A stretch of DNA of 64,000 nucleotides from Alteromonas sp. ALT199 (lineage in GTDB: Bacteria; Pseudomonadota; Gammaproteobacteria; Enterobacterales; Alteromonadaceae), in NCBI RefSeq assembly GCF_018619335.1, contig NZ_JAHHDX010000084.1:1-64000 (forward strand), written 5' to 3'. Below the pieces are notes generated by a model. It did no database searches and was not told where the DNA came from. It saw nothing but the letters and a program-made list of their open reading frames with translations. Shown here piece after piece: positions 9,719-18,954 of the stretch (position 1 is the first letter of the stretch; every line of letters begins with the position of its first letter). A program made the position numbers and the translations under genes.

Positions 9719-10138
9719 ATGAGTAATACAGCACCACTTATCACTTCTTTTGACGTGCGTTTTTGCGAAACCGATGCCTTACAACATGTTAGTAATACGG
9801 CACTAGTTGCGTGGTTTGAAGCAGCCAGAGAGCCCATTTTCAGAATGTTTACGCCTGAGCTAGACTTACAAAACTGGCCGCTAATTTTAGCCAGCTACAA
9901 GGTCGACTTTTTAGCGCAAATTTTCTATGGCAAACCTGTGACGGTTAAAACCTACATTAGCCGGCTAGGCAACAGTGCATTCGACGTGTTTCAAGAGTTA
10001 TGGCAAGACGACAAGCTATGCTCAACTGGCGTTACCACCATGGTGCATTTTGACTACAAAACACAGCGCTCTGCGCCTATTCCAGATAATGTGAAGTCGG
10101 AACTACAGTCACATTTTAAAGAGCTACCCACTAAGTAA
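9719..10138 (+). CDS. Acyl-CoA thioesterase, 4HBT/YbgC-like hotdog protein
   Basis: The 139-residue single-domain hotdog-fold protein has the N-terminal signature RFCETDALQHVSN, matching the 4-hydroxybenzoyl-CoA-thioesterase/YbgC/FadM pattern D.DxxgHVnN with the catalytic Asp (D18-D19 region). It should hydrolyse acyl-CoA thioesters in the cytosol, with chain length unknown. The next gene, a 2OG-Fe(II) oxygenase, starts only 22 bases later on the same strand, so the two are likely cotranscribed. Confidence 0.8.
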   Translation: MSNTAPLITSFDVRFCETDALQHVSNTALVAWFEAAREPIFRMFTPELDLQNWPLILASYKVDFLAQIFYGKPVTVKTYISRLGNSAFDVFQELWQDDKLCSTGVTTMVHFDYKTQRSAPIPDNVKSELQSHFKELPTK

Positions 10139-10160
10139 TAAAGCGCAGCACGAGGTATCC

Positions 10161-10859
10161 ATGAGCGATTTAATTGAAGTTATTGATGATGTTTTACCAC
10201 CTGAGCTGTGCTCGCAGCTTATGGCGCGCTTTGAAAGCAGCCCTAATTTGAGCCAAGGTCGCACCGGTGGTGGCGTTGACCTAGATAAAAAACGCAGCAT
10301 GGATGTGTCGATAAGCCGAAGCCCGGAATTCAAAGACTTATTCCAGCAAGTAATGCAGTACACTGGAAAACAGCTGGTTGCCTATATCGAAAAATACTAT
10401 TTTGCGCTTGTTGGGCCTATTGGCTTAACCGTGCGTCACCCCAAAACCGGCGAGCCGGTAAAAGTAACTGGGGAGAATTTTGAAGAAGTGGGTAAGCCAA
10501 ATTTAGCCAACCTGGTTAACTACCTATTCCGTGTAGGCGATGTTAATGCACAGCGATACACTGCGGGCAACGGTGGCTACCCCTACTGGCACTCAGAAGT
10601 GTACCCGCAGCTTCAACATAACGATGCGCTGCACCGCGTATTGCTGTTTATGTACTACTTAAACGATGTGGAAGAAGGCGGCGAGACAGAATTTTACTAC
10701 CAAAACCGTGCGGTTAAACCCAAAGCAGGCAGAATGGTAATTGCCCCCGCTTATTTTACTCATACACACCGCGGCCAAATTCCAAAAAGTAACGACAAGT
10801 ACATTTTAACGTCGTGGCTTTTGTTTAACCGCGCTGAACAAATTTATACGCAAGGCTAG
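10161..10859 (+). CDS. 2-oxoglutarate/Fe(II)-dependent oxygenase, prolyl 4-hydroxylase type
   Basis: The 232-residue protein has a C-terminal double-stranded beta-helix domain. The iron-binding triad is visible as WHSE (first His and an acidic ligand), followed by HTHRGQ with the distal His. The basic residue binding 2-oxoglutarate is probably the Lys in SNDKYIL or the Arg in HRG. Most prolyl hydroxylases use HxD; here the acid is Glu (HxE). The region FMYYLNDVEEGGETEFYY is typical of the P4H family. The substrate is unknown. GAGG before the ATG supports the start, and it likely shares a transcript with the upstream thioesterase. Confidence 0.82.
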   Translation: MSDLIEVIDDVLPPELCSQLMARFESSPNLSQGRTGGGVDLDKKRSMDVSISRSPEFKDLFQQVMQYTGKQLVAYIEKYYFALVGPIGLTVRHPKTGEPVKVTGENFEEVGKPNLANLVNYLFRVGDVNAQRYTAGNGGYPYWHSEVYPQLQHNDALHRVLLFMYYLNDVEEGGETEFYYQNRAVKPKAGRMVIAPAYFTHTHRGQIPKSNDKYILTSWLLFNRAEQIYTQG

Positions 10860-10865
10860 TTGCCA

Positions 10866-11780
10866 CTAACTCAACGATAACAGCCCAATAATCTGTTCTA
10901 GCTCGCCGTACTCGTTCTTGTCGATAGGTAAGAAGGGTGCAGGCAAGCTAGGCGTTTCACAATAGCCCAAAATTTCTGCCGCGGCTGCAACCACACGTAA
11001 GCCGCCGCCATTTCGTGCAAACATATTCCATATTCCGCTTAAGGCTTGTGACTGTGCTTGTGCATCAACAGCATTACCAGACCGAGCGGCGTCGATTATG
11101 CGCATTACAGTTCGCGGGAATATTCCCCCAATAACAGAAAGCCAAAGGTCGCAACCTTCAATCATTCCAGCTGCGCCAAAGCTATCTCCGCTAACGCCTA
11201 TGGCAACGTCTGCAGGCATTATCTCTCGTAATGATGCTAATCGGCGCACACCGTCACTAACACTACCATCATCTGCGCTTTTGCCAAATGGCGTACCGGG
11301 TATTTTAATCGCCCCAATATTCGGTAGTTGCCCTATGCGGCGATATAATTCATCGCTAAAGGTAAAATTAGTGACTCGTGGGTTTTCGTATACGCAGATA
11401 GGGACAGATACTTCACGGCTAACGGCTTCATAAAGACCATACACTTCTTCTTCGTTAAGCACTTGATAGGAAACTGGCGCTAACAGCACAGCATTAACAC
11501 CTGCTTGCTGAACAGCTTCAACGTTTTTTAGCACGTCATAGGTACGAAGTGCCCCAACGCCTGCCATAACGGGAATGCCTTGTGCGTGGTTAACGGCGTG
11601 CTTTACGACGTTGTACTTTTCTTCTCGCGTTAGGTAAGGATACAGCCCGGTAGAGCCAATAGCGCAAATTGAATCTACGTTAGCTGAGGCTAAATTATCA
11701 ACAAGCCCTTGAAACGCTTTGTAGTCGATAGCCTCTTGCTTAAATGGGGTAATGGGAAACGCTGATAGCCCTGTAAACAC
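10866..11780 (-). CDS. DapA/NAL-family class I aldolase (dihydrodipicolinate synthase-like)
   Basis: The 304-residue TIM-barrel enzyme of the DHDPS/N-acetylneuraminate-lyase family has GSTGLYPYLTREEK (substrate carboxylate loop), YENPR with the catalytic Tyr, and the Schiff-base lysine in GAIKIPG. The true dapA would normally carry GTTGE, so this is more likely a paralogue acting on another 2-oxo acid. The start is a GTG at 11780 preceded by AAGGAC. It converges with the oxygenase gene with a gap of 6 bases and no visible terminator between. Confidence 0.82.
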   Translation of the reverse strand: MFTGLSAFPITPFKQEAIDYKAFQGLVDNLASANVDSICAIGSTGLYPYLTREEKYNVVKHAVNHAQGIPVMAGVGALRTYDVLKNVEAVQQAGVNAVLLAPVSYQVLNEEEVYGLYEAVSREVSVPICVYENPRVTNFTFSDELYRRIGQLPNIGAIKIPGTPFGKSADDGSVSDGVRRLASLREIMPADVAIGVSGDSFGAAGMIEGCDLWLSVIGGIFPRTVMRIIDAARSGNAVDAQAQSQALSGIWNMFARNGGGLRVVAAAAEILGYCETPSLPAPFLPIDKNEYGELEQIIGLLSLS

Positions 11781-11919
11781 CTGATGTCCTTTTTTTTAAA
11801 ACGCTAAATGTTCCCTAACGTTAACCCATCACCTATGCGATGTCTCTATTCAGCTCGCCGCGACACTTGAGATAGTAGAGGTAACCTTCTTTAGCGTGAT
11901 TGTACATTCAAGGCTACCA

Positions 11920-12429
11920 CTAGAACCCCTCGACCGCCTCACCTTTCAAACGGTAACCTACAGATGCGATATCGCCTTTCCAGCCGTCAGTCGACAGTTC
12001 GCCGGTTACCCATATCGCGTCGTAGATATTATCTATTCGCACACCTTCCTCAAATTTCACGTACACAATTTGATTAGACGGTGGCGGTGGTACGTGAATA
12101 CAGGCGCCAAAATAAGGAACAAGTAAGAACTCGGTGGTAAGCTCAGCGGTACCTTCTAGCGGCACAACAAACCCCGGAATTTTCACGCGCTTCCCGTCAA
12201 AGGTATCGACTACTGGGGCGTCAGGTTGAAGCTGGCTCATCTCACCATTGTGTTGAACAGAAGGAGGTGCAAGCTCATTAAATCCCTCGGGCACAAGGTC
12301 TTCCCAATAAACTTCTACAGGATCGTTGACAGGTGTTTTAACCGACGCCTCATCTGCAATAGCGTTGAAAGTTACAACCATCATAAGTACTGCAAATAAT
12401 GAGGTCACGGATAATTTCAGGTAAGTCAT
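11920..12429 (-). CDS. Exported DUF3299-family protein
   Basis: Starting at the ATG at 12429 (GAGAG 8 bases upstream), the product is 169 residues with a Sec signal peptide ending about ...FNAIADEA. The mature part has the DUF3299 pattern: VEVYWEDLVP, then VRIPGFVVPLEG-like text (VKIPGFVVPLEG) and YFGACIHVPPPPSNQIVYV. The function of the family is not established. It often sits near ABC transporters for outer-membrane or lipid traffic, but no such gene is next to it here. The longer frame from 12495 adds a lysine-rich stretch that is unlikely to be translated. Confidence 0.78.
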   Translation of the reverse strand: MTYLKLSVTSLFAVLMMVVTFNAIADEASVKTPVNDPVEVYWEDLVPEGFNELAPPSVQHNGEMSQLQPDAPVVDTFDGKRVKIPGFVVPLEGTAELTTEFLLVPYFGACIHVPPPPSNQIVYVKFEEGVRIDNIYDAIWVTGELSTDGWKGDIASVGYRLKGEAVEGF

Positions 12430-12515
12430 ACTGCTCTCTATCGTTGAGTATTTTGTTCGCTTTTTTTTGTATCGGCTTTTGCTTTTTGTTTTCAATCTTC
12501 ACTTTTTAGCCACAT

Positions 12516-12546
12516 ACAAAAAGGGCTGGTATTACACCAGCCCTTT
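12516..12546 (-). terminator. Rho-independent terminator of ppa
   Basis: AAAGGGCTGGT pairs with ACCAGCCCTTT (11 bp, loop ATTAC). On the minus strand the stem is followed by a T-run. It lies 27 bases downstream of the ppa stop. Confidence 0.88.
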
Positions 12547-12572
12547 GTATCATCAATTTAAAGCAGCGTGAA

Positions 12573-13103
12573 TTATTCTGCTTCGAAACGCGCGATGCTT
12601 GCGGTAATTTCTTCTTTTGCAGCAGCAGTGTCTGCCCAACCGTCAATCTTCACCCACTTGCCTTCTTCAAGATCTTTATAGTGCTCGAAGAAGTGCTCAA
12701 TTTGCTTAAGAAGAAGTGGAGGTACGTCTGCAATTTCTTTAACATCGCGATAGATAGTAGAAAGCTTGTCTACTGGTACCGCTAGTACTTTTGCATCTTT
12801 ACCAGACTCGTCAGTCATGTTTAGCACGCCAACTGGACGACACTTAATGACAGAACCCGCAAGTAGTGGGAACGGTGTCATTACTAGTACGTCAACTGGG
12901 TCACCGTCTTCAGACAAGGTGTTGTTCACGTAACCGTAATTAGTTGGGTAGTGCATGCAAGTTGCCATGAAACGGTCAACAAATAGCGCACCTGTGTCTT
13001 TGTCTACTTCGTACTTCACCGGGTCAGCGTGTGCTGGAATTTCGATGATCACATTTACTTCGTCTGGTACATTTTTACCAGCAGAAATAGCACTTAAGCT
13101 CAT
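12573..13103 (-). CDS. ppa: Inorganic pyrophosphatase (soluble family I)
   Basis: The 176-residue cytosolic enzyme hydrolyses pyrophosphate to two phosphates, driving biosynthetic reactions. The family signature [11 protein letters not shown] (magnesium-binding aspartates) is intact, as are PVKYE near the N-terminus, YPTNYGYV and the C-terminal [17 protein letters not shown]. Length matches E. coli PPase (175). It is a single-gene unit with its own terminator, next to fbp on the same strand. Confidence 0.97.
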   Translation of the reverse strand: MSLSAISAGKNVPDEVNVIIEIPAHADPVKYEVDKDTGALFVDRFMATCMHYPTNYGYVNNTLSEDGDPVDVLVMTPFPLLAGSVIKCRPVGVLNMTDESGKDAKVLAVPVDKLSTIYRDVKEIADVPPLLLKQIEHFFEHYKDLEEGKWVKIDGWADTAAAKEEITASIARFEAE

Positions 13104-13235
13104 TCTTTGGTCCTTTCAATGATATATAAGAAATTTTGGGTTAAGTATACGGTGACAGCAGCAAAATAAAAACGCTTTACGACCCATGTCGTACTAATCT
13201 CTTTATTTTTCGTTAAATTTTGCTGCTTTTTAAAC

Positions 13236-13263
13236 AACAAATGGCCTTAAAAGGCCATTTGTT
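13236..13263 (-). terminator. Hairpin terminator of fbp
   Basis: A perfect 13-bp inverted repeat (AACAAATGGCCTT / AAGGCCATTTGTT, loop AA) ends 2 bases from the fbp stop codon. The following minus-strand bases are only moderately T-rich. Confidence 0.65.
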
Positions 13264-13265
13264 AG

Positions 13266-14243
13266 CTATTCCGCGTTATCGTTATAGCTTAAACACATAT
13301 CAACTTCGTCTTTAGAGCCAATAATGCAAGGTACACGCTGATGAATTTCTTCAGGCATAACTTCTAAAATTCGGCCTGCACCGGTTTCTGCTTTACCACC
13401 CGCCTGCTCCATTAAAAAAGCCATTGGATTGGCTTCATAAAGCAAACGCAATTTACCTGGTTTTGACGGGTCTCTTTTATCAAACGGATACATAAAGATG
13501 CCGCCACGACAAAGTAAACGGTGAATATCACCCACCATTGCCGCCACCCAGCGCATGTTGAAGTCTTTTCCACGAGGGCCTTCTTTACCCGCTAATAAGT
13601 CGGCGATATATGCTTGCATTGCAGGTTCCCAATGACGCTGGTTAGACGCGTTAATTGAGAATTCAGACGTTTGTTCTGGTACTTGAATATTCGGGTGAGT
13701 AAGTAGGAAGCCACCGTGAGTTTTATCAAGAGTATAAATATGCGTGCCGCGACCTGTGGTCAGTGCCAACATCGTAGACGGGCCGTACAGCACATAACCT
13801 GCTGCAACCATTTGTGTACCTGGCTGCAAGAAAGCAGATGGGTCGTCTGGCTTCATCCACTGCGGGGCATGGGTAATAGAGAAAATAGTACCAATTAGGC
13901 TATTAATCTCGGTGTTTGACGAGCCATCTAGCGGGTCAAAGCTTACTAAGTAATTCCCTTCTGCATTGCACGGAACAACATCGTCTTCTTCTTCAGACGA
14001 AATGGCTTTAACGTAACCCGATTCCCTTAGCGTGTCTTTTAGGATGTGGTTAGAGATAACGTCGAGCTTTTTCTGTGTTTCGCCCTGTACGTTTTCCGAA
14101 AGGGTAGAACCGAGCACGCCAGCAAGTGCGCCTTGACTCACGCGGAAAGATATTTCTTTACAACCCGCTAGCAGTGTACGAATAAGCAAGATTAACTCAA
14201 GCGGTGCACCGTCTTGTTGCAATTGAGAGTTTAAACGTTTCAT
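13266..14243 (-). CDS. fbp: Fructose-1,6-bisphosphatase class I
   Basis: The 325-residue gluconeogenic enzyme converts fructose-1,6-bisphosphate to fructose-6-phosphate. The metal-binding motif [10 protein letters not shown] and the upstream EEED acidic cluster are present, as is the substrate motif [19 protein letters not shown] and the C-terminal GGKAETG. Length matches the E. coli enzyme (332). It is divergent from mpl; the region between holds two nested inverted repeats. fbp and mpl are next to each other in many gammaproteobacteria. Confidence 0.97.
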   Translation of the reverse strand: MKRLNSQLQQDGAPLELILLIRTLLAGCKEISFRVSQGALAGVLGSTLSENVQGETQKKLDVISNHILKDTLRESGYVKAISSEEEDDVVPCNAEGNYLVSFDPLDGSSNTEINSLIGTIFSITHAPQWMKPDDPSAFLQPGTQMVAAGYVLYGPSTMLALTTGRGTHIYTLDKTHGGFLLTHPNIQVPEQTSEFSINASNQRHWEPAMQAYIADLLAGKEGPRGKDFNMRWVAAMVGDIHRLLCRGGIFMYPFDKRDPSKPGKLRLLYEANPMAFLMEQAGGKAETGAGRILEVMPEEIHQRVPCIIGSKDEVDMCLSYNDNAE

Positions 14244-14324
14244 TGAATGTAAGCCTTTTTTTATGTGTAGGGTGTTGTGCTACCAGTCGCTCAGCTTTCC
14301 TTACTGGCTTTGTTCTGGAGCACC

Positions 14325-14355
14325 CAGGTTTTAAACCTGTGGTTAGATTGTAACC
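14325..14355. promoter_or_regulatory. Paired inverted repeats between fbp and mpl
   Basis: CAGGTT-TTA-AACCTG (14325-14339) is directly followed by GGTTA-GATTG-TAACC (14341-14355). Two adjacent perfect inverted repeats in a 307-base divergent intergenic region suggest an operator or overlapping regulator sites. No known regulator consensus was recognised. Confidence 0.3.
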
Positions 14356-14550
14356 GTGTTCTTGGTTAAGTGGAACACACCATCAAAAAGTCATTCACAC
14401 ACCATACCAGTTTGAAAGCTGCGAATATTCAAATGTTTGCTCTAAACAAAGGCTGGCGGCCACTATTATTCGATGAAAATTGAATTATCTATCAGTCGTA
14501 GGGTTCTGATACAGTACCCCAATAATATGATAAATCACCGAGAATGCGCT

Positions 14551-15909
14551 ATGCATGTACATATTTTAGGCATTTGTGGAAGTTTTATGGGTGGCATCGC
14601 CGCCATTGTCAAATCACTAGGCCACAAGGTTACAGGCTCAGATAAAAACGTTTATCCTCCTATGAGCTCCCAGCTTGAAGCGCTAGGCATCGAGCTTACG
14701 GAAGGCTATTGCGAAAGCCAATTTGATCCCGCACCAGATATGGTAGTAATTGGTAACGCCATGTCGCGCGGTAACCCGGCGGTAGAGTACGTGCTAAACC
14801 GTAATTTACCTTACACCAGCGGCCCACAATGGCTGTTAGATAATTTGCTGAAAGATCGTTGGGTTATTGGTTTATCTGGTACCCACGGTAAAACGACAAC
14901 CAGCAGCATGGTGGCGTGGATTCTAGAACACGCTGGTCTAAACCCTGGTTATTTGATTGGCGGTGTTCCAGAAAACTTTGGCGTATCGGCTCGCGTGGGC
15001 GAAAGCCCCTTTTTTGTAATTGAAGCCGACGAATACGACAGCGCATTTTTTGATAAACGCTCTAAGTTTGTTCATTACCGTCCAAAAACCCTGGTTATCA
15101 ACAACCTTGAATTTGACCATGCAGATATTTTTGCTGACCTTGCAGCTATACAAACCCAGTTCCATCATCTGGTCCGTATGGTGCCTGAAAACGGCCTTAT
15201 TCTTACGCCAAACAGTACGCCTGCCATTGAAGATATGCTAAAGAGAGGCTGTTGGTCTTCTCGACAATCACTGGGCAAAGAATGGCATGCTGAGCTGCTA
15301 AAAAAAGACGGTAGTGAATTCAGCGTCTTACATAACGGCGTTATAGCCGGTACCGTAACCTGGTCGCTGGTAGGTCAACACAATGTAGACAACGCCTTAA
15401 TGGCCATTGCCGCAGCCCATCATGCAGGGGTTACTTTACCCGACGCCATAGCAGCTTTATCTTTTTTTAAGAATGTTAAGCGCCGCATGGAAGTAAAAGG
15501 TGAAGTAAACAACATTACCCTTTATGACGATTTTGCACATCACCCTACTGCAATAGCAACTACGCTAGACGGGTTGCGCAAAAAAGTAGGCAATGCACGT
15601 ATTTTGGCCGTACTTGAGCCACGCTCGAATACAATGAAAATGGGCGTACACAAAGATACGCTGGCAAATTCATGGCAGAAAGCCGATGAGGTTTACCTTT
15701 ATGAGCCTGAAGGCATGGATTGGTCGCTAGTCGATTCTGTAGCACACAGCAATGCACCTACTCACTGCTTCAGAGATGTAGAGAAGATCGTTCAAGACGT
15801 TTGTAACGTAGCACAACCGGGCGATCATATTCTTGTAATGAGTAACGGCGGCTTTGAAGGTATTCACAGCCGCATTCTCGACGCTTTGAAAATGAAGTCC
15901 AAACTTTAA
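14551..15909 (+). CDS. mpl: UDP-N-acetylmuramate:L-alanyl-gamma-D-glutamyl-meso-DAP ligase
   Basis: Murein-tripeptide recycling ligase of the Mur family: it joins the recycled tripeptide to UDP-MurNAc. It has the N-terminal Rossmann segment HVHILGICGSFMGG, ATP-binding loop SGTHGKTTTSS, the EADEYDSAFFDKR motif typical of Mpl, and NNLEFDHADIF. The chosen start at 14551 gives 452 residues, close to the family's about 457; an upstream ATG at 14473 adds 26 unlikely residues. It is followed by ubiX and a nuclease on the same strand. The link to DAP chemistry fits lysA/dapF further on. Confidence 0.95.
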   Translation: MHVHILGICGSFMGGIAAIVKSLGHKVTGSDKNVYPPMSSQLEALGIELTEGYCESQFDPAPDMVVIGNAMSRGNPAVEYVLNRNLPYTSGPQWLLDNLLKDRWVIGLSGTHGKTTTSSMVAWILEHAGLNPGYLIGGVPENFGVSARVGESPFFVIEADEYDSAFFDKRSKFVHYRPKTLVINNLEFDHADIFADLAAIQTQFHHLVRMVPENGLILTPNSTPAIEDMLKRGCWSSRQSLGKEWHAELLKKDGSEFSVLHNGVIAGTVTWSLVGQHNVDNALMAIAAAHHAGVTLPDAIAALSFFKNVKRRMEVKGEVNNITLYDDFAHHPTAIATTLDGLRKKVGNARILAVLEPRSNTMKMGVHKDTLANSWQKADEVYLYEPEGMDWSLVDSVAHSNAPTHCFRDVEKIVQDVCNVAQPGDHILVMSNGGFEGIHSRILDALKMKSKL

Positions 15910-15982
15910 AAATAGATAAAATAAAAACGACGTTATATTCGATAGGCAAGCCGCAAGGCTGGTTATCTACAGAGGCTATAAA

Positions 15983-16615
15983 ATGAAACACGACAAGCAA
16001 GTCACGCTTGCTATTACAGGTGCATCTGGCGCACCTTACGCCCTAACACTACTGCAATCGCTGGTTAATGCAGACTATCAAGTTTACGTACTTATCTCTT
16101 CAGCGGCCAAGGTGGTATTTGCCACTGAAGAGAACGTAAAAATTCCAGGTCGCCCCGAAGACGCAGCCGCGTTTTTTACCGAGCACTGCAATGCTAAACC
16201 CGACCAAATAAAAGTGTTTGGTAAAGAAGAATGGTTTTCACCGGTAGCTTCAGGCTCGGCCGCGCCGGCTAAAATGGTGGTGTGCCCGTGCTCAACAGGC
16301 ACTCTGTCTGCCATTAGTATTGGCGCTAGCGATAACCTTATTGAGCGCGCGGCAGATGTAGTGCTAAAAGAACGAGGCCAACTTATTTTAGTGCCACGTG
16401 AAATGCCGCTTTCGTCTATTCATTTAGAAAATATGCTTAAGCTTTCACAAATGGGCGCTACCATAATGCCCGCAGCGCCTGGTTTTTATCACAACCCCAA
16501 GACTATCGACGATTTGGTAGATTTTGTGGTAGCGCGCATACTAGACCACCTAGGTATTGAGCAGTCTCTTGTCGCAAGATGGGGCTATCAGTCATCCAAA
16601 CATTCTGAGGATTAA
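15983..16615 (+). CDS. ubiX: Flavin prenyltransferase UbiX
   Basis: The 210-residue flavoprotein makes the prenylated FMN cofactor needed by the decarboxylase UbiD in ubiquinone synthesis. The signature [15 protein letters not shown], the conserved SGSAAP segment, [26 protein letters not shown] and RE-MPLSSIH are all present. It lies between mpl and the nuclease gene, whose ATG comes 2 bases after this stop, so the two are likely translated from one mRNA. No ubiD is in this window. Confidence 0.95.
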   Translation: MKHDKQVTLAITGASGAPYALTLLQSLVNADYQVYVLISSAAKVVFATEENVKIPGRPEDAAAFFTEHCNAKPDQIKVFGKEEWFSPVASGSAAPAKMVVCPCSTGTLSAISIGASDNLIERAADVVLKERGQLILVPREMPLSSIHLENMLKLSQMGATIMPAAPGFYHNPKTIDDLVDFVVARILDHLGIEQSLVARWGYQSSKHSED

Positions 16616-16617
16616 TC

Positions 16618-17427
16618 ATGTTCGCGTTTGCAAACAAGATTTGCGCAGTAGCGCTGAGCACACTATTTACATTGTGTATTTCGTCACCCGCTTTCGGCTG
16701 GGGACAAACAGGTCATAGAGTAACGGGTGCTATTGCCCAGCAGTATCTAAGCCCCCTTTCACATGCAGCACTTATGGAATTGCTGCCACATGGCTCATTA
16801 GCTGAGGCCTCGACCCATGCTGACGAAATGCGTTCTAACCCGAGCGAATTTTGGCAAAAAGCCGCTAGTCCTTGGCACTATGTATCTGTACCCAAGGGTA
16901 AAACTTATGAGGAAGTTGGCGCACCAAAGCAAGGTGATGCGGTAACCGCTTTGAAGCAGTTTACTGAAACCTTAAAAAGCGACACAGCCAGCATTGAAGA
17001 AAAGCGCTTAGCCCTTCAGTTTATCGTGCATATTATTGGCGACTTGCATCAGCCACTTCACGCAGGTAACGGTACTGACCGTGGAGGCAACGATGTAAAA
17101 GTGCGCTTCTTCTGGCAAGATTCTAATTTACACCGTGTGTGGGATTCTCAAATGTTAGACCAGCGCGACTTGTCGTACTCTGAGTGGACTGAATGGCTTA
17201 CACAAACCATTAGCTCGAAAGACATTCGCAGTTGGGCTACTACCGACCCTATGGTATGGATTGAGGAAAGTACCGCTATTCGCGATACCATTTACCCAAA
17301 TGACGCAAACAATATGAGCTATGACTATTTGTATAACCACCTGCCTACCGCGAAAAAGCGTTTGCAGATGGCTGGTATTCGCATCGCTATGTATTTAAAC
17401 CAGGTGTTTGACGAAGCGAACAAGTAG
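16618..17427 (+). CDS. Secreted S1/P1-type nuclease
   Basis: The 269-residue protein has a Sec signal peptide cleaved near ...SSPAFG-WGQTGH. The exposed N-terminal Trp and following His are the first zinc ligands of the S1/P1 family. Further ligands appear in STHADEMR, WHYVSVP, HIIGDLHQPLHAG (His-Asp) and LHRVWD. Members are trinuclear-zinc enzymes that degrade single-stranded DNA and RNA outside the cytoplasm, which fits nutrient scavenging by a marine bacterium. A strong terminator follows, closing the mpl-ubiX-nuclease run. Confidence 0.9.
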   Translation: MFAFANKICAVALSTLFTLCISSPAFGWGQTGHRVTGAIAQQYLSPLSHAALMELLPHGSLAEASTHADEMRSNPSEFWQKAASPWHYVSVPKGKTYEEVGAPKQGDAVTALKQFTETLKSDTASIEEKRLALQFIVHIIGDLHQPLHAGNGTDRGGNDVKVRFFWQDSNLHRVWDSQMLDQRDLSYSEWTEWLTQTISSKDIRSWATTDPMVWIEESTAIRDTIYPNDANNMSYDYLYNHLPTAKKRLQMAGIRIAMYLNQVFDEANK

Positions 17428-17521
17428 TTTTCAAGCAATACTAGCGTCTTTTCTGAATATGTCAGGGCTGATTAACTAGCTCTGATTGTGACTTCACAAA
17501 CGTTACTAGTGACAAAAACGC

Positions 17522-17549
17522 AAACGGAGGCCTTACGCCTCCGTTTTTT
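17522..17549 (+). terminator. Rho-independent terminator
   Basis: AAACGGAGGC pairs with GCCTCCGTTT (10 bp, loop CTTAC), followed by three further T. It lies about 95 bases after the nuclease stop and also faces the convergent rraA gene. Confidence 0.88.
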
Positions 17550-17595
17550 ATTGTCTATTTTTTAAAAGCCGACAGTGTCTACACACCGTTGAACT

Positions 17596-18081
17596 TTAAT
17601 CTAAATCTAGCGGTTCAGGAGAAAGGATAACGCCCGTGCTATCGGCATATAAATGGTCTTCAGGTAGAAACGTGACGCCACCAAAGTTAACCGGCACGTC
17701 AACTTCGCCAATGCTTTCACACTCTGCATTTACTGGAATTGCTGCTACAGCCAAAACGCCAATATCCAGTTCGGCAAGGCTATCAACTTCACGTACGCTG
17801 CCGTAAATCACAACCCCTTCCCAATCGTTATCAATAGCGACTTGAGCAGATGAAGAATCAAACAAAGCACGGCGGCTAGAGCCCCCACCATCTATTAGCA
17901 GCACTTTACCCGCGCCAGGCTGAGCAAGTACACGGTCAATCAAACCTCGGTCTTCAAAGCATTTAACAGTGGTAATTTCACCACCAAAAGAATAACGGCC
18001 ACCAAAGCTTGCGAAAATCGGATCTACTACGTCTACGCTATCAGCAAACAAGTCGCATAATTCAGATGTGTTGTATTCCAT
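17596..18081 (-). CDS. rraA: RraA, regulator of RNase E activity
   Basis: The 161-residue RraA-family protein has the signature core [18 protein letters not shown] and [19 protein letters not shown]. In E. coli RraA binds RNase E and lowers mRNA decay. The family shares the menG/demethylmenaquinone-methyltransferase-like fold but has no methyltransferase activity. Length matches E. coli RraA (161). The start [12 protein letters not shown] agrees with the family N-terminus. Confidence 0.94.
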   Translation of the reverse strand: MEYNTSELCDLFADSVDVVDPIFASFGGRYSFGGEITTVKCFEDRGLIDRVLAQPGAGKVLLIDGGGSSRRALFDSSSAQVAIDNDWEGVVIYGSVREVDSLAELDIGVLAVAAIPVNAECESIGEVDVPVNFGGVTFLPEDHLYADSTGVILSPEPLDLD

Positions 18082-18316
18082 TATTTTGCCTTACTAAAAT
18101 TGAGAAGCGTTGAAGCTCTATGCTCGTTAAACCTAGCATAGCATTTATTCTGGTGATTCAAACGGTTGATTTAGCGCGTTTCATCAAATTTTTAAGTTTT
18201 GTCAAAAATGCAGGAATTACCCTTAAACATGCCCTAAATGAGCACGTATTTTGCTTCTTATATTTACTTAAAACCCTTTGCTAGAAAACTCGGCTTTATA
18301 AGCCACTTTCACCGTC

Positions 18317-18406
18317 TGTCCGAAAGGGGGGTACGGAAACCCGTAAGTTGTCAAAAAAGTTTCTTTTTTCCGTCACCCACTGGTCACAGACGCACTTTAG
18401 CCTGTG
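18317..18406 (+). other. Possible structured 5' leader upstream of the PAP2 gene
   Basis: Three short hairpins lie in the 353-base gap before the PAP2 gene: TACGG-AAAC-CCGTA (18332-18345), AAAAAAG-TTT-CTTTTTT (18353-18369) and CACAG...CTGTG (18385-18406). A G-run sits just upstream. The arrangement could be an RNA leader or small RNA. It matches none of the riboswitch consensus sequences I know. A 61-codon open frame (18238-18423) across it has poor coding character. Confidence 0.2.
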
Positions 18407-18434
18407 CAGTAATTAACCGATAGGGGACAAGGCG

Positions 18435-18953
18435 ATGTTGATGAAATCCTTGACCAAATACGACACTGACTTATTTTATCGCCTCTACAAACTGACGCAA
18501 AAAAGAGACTGCAGAAGTATTGTATGGCTGTCGAAAACAGGTGACGGCTACTTATACTTTTTTATCGGTATGCTGCTTTGGGCTTTTGAGCCAGAGCACG
18601 GTGAGCTTTTCCTTTACACAGCGCTGATGGCATATGCGCTGGAATTACCCATCTATGTGCTGCTTAAGAAAATGTTCAAGCGCCCTCGCCCTTGCGATTT
18701 TCTAATGAATTTAACAGCACATGTTACGCCGTCTGATAAGTTTTCCCTTCCCTCGGGTCATACTGCTGCTGCTACACTAATGGCCTGTATAGTCGCGCAC
18801 TATTATCCACCTTTTGCCTTACTTGCCTACAGCTGGGCAGCACTTATTGGGCTATCGCGTGTGCTTCTAGGCGTGCATTACCCATCTGACGTGGTCGCAG
18901 GCTCTCTGCTAGGCGTAACTATTGCAACACTAAGCATTTCTATTTTGGGGTAG
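18435..18953 (+). CDS. PAP2-family membrane phosphatase
   Basis: The 172-residue membrane protein has all three PAP2 motifs: KKMFKRPRP, LPSGHTAA and SRVLLGVHYPSDVVAG, with the catalytic His residues in the second and third. It should remove phosphate from a lipid phosphate or pyrophosphate on the outer face of the inner membrane. AAGG lies 5 bases before the ATG. Its stop is one base from the ATG of the glycosyltransferase that follows, so the two are translationally linked. Together they suggest a small lipid or glycolipid pathway. Confidence 0.9.
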   Translation: MLMKSLTKYDTDLFYRLYKLTQKRDCRSIVWLSKTGDGYLYFFIGMLLWAFEPEHGELFLYTALMAYALELPIYVLLKKMFKRPRPCDFLMNLTAHVTPSDKFSLPSGHTAAATLMACIVAHYYPPFALLAYSWAALIGLSRVLLGVHYPSDVVAGSLLGVTIATLSISILG

Positions 18954-18954
18954 C

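Noticed and set aside
18317-18406. c-di-GMP (GEMM) riboswitch
   Set aside because: A GAAAGG-like segment caught the eye, but the conserved GEMM core and the order of stems do not match.
18238-18423. 61-codon open frame upstream of the PAP2 gene
   Set aside because: Unusual residue make-up, no ribosome binding site and it crosses three hairpins; more likely untranslated leader.
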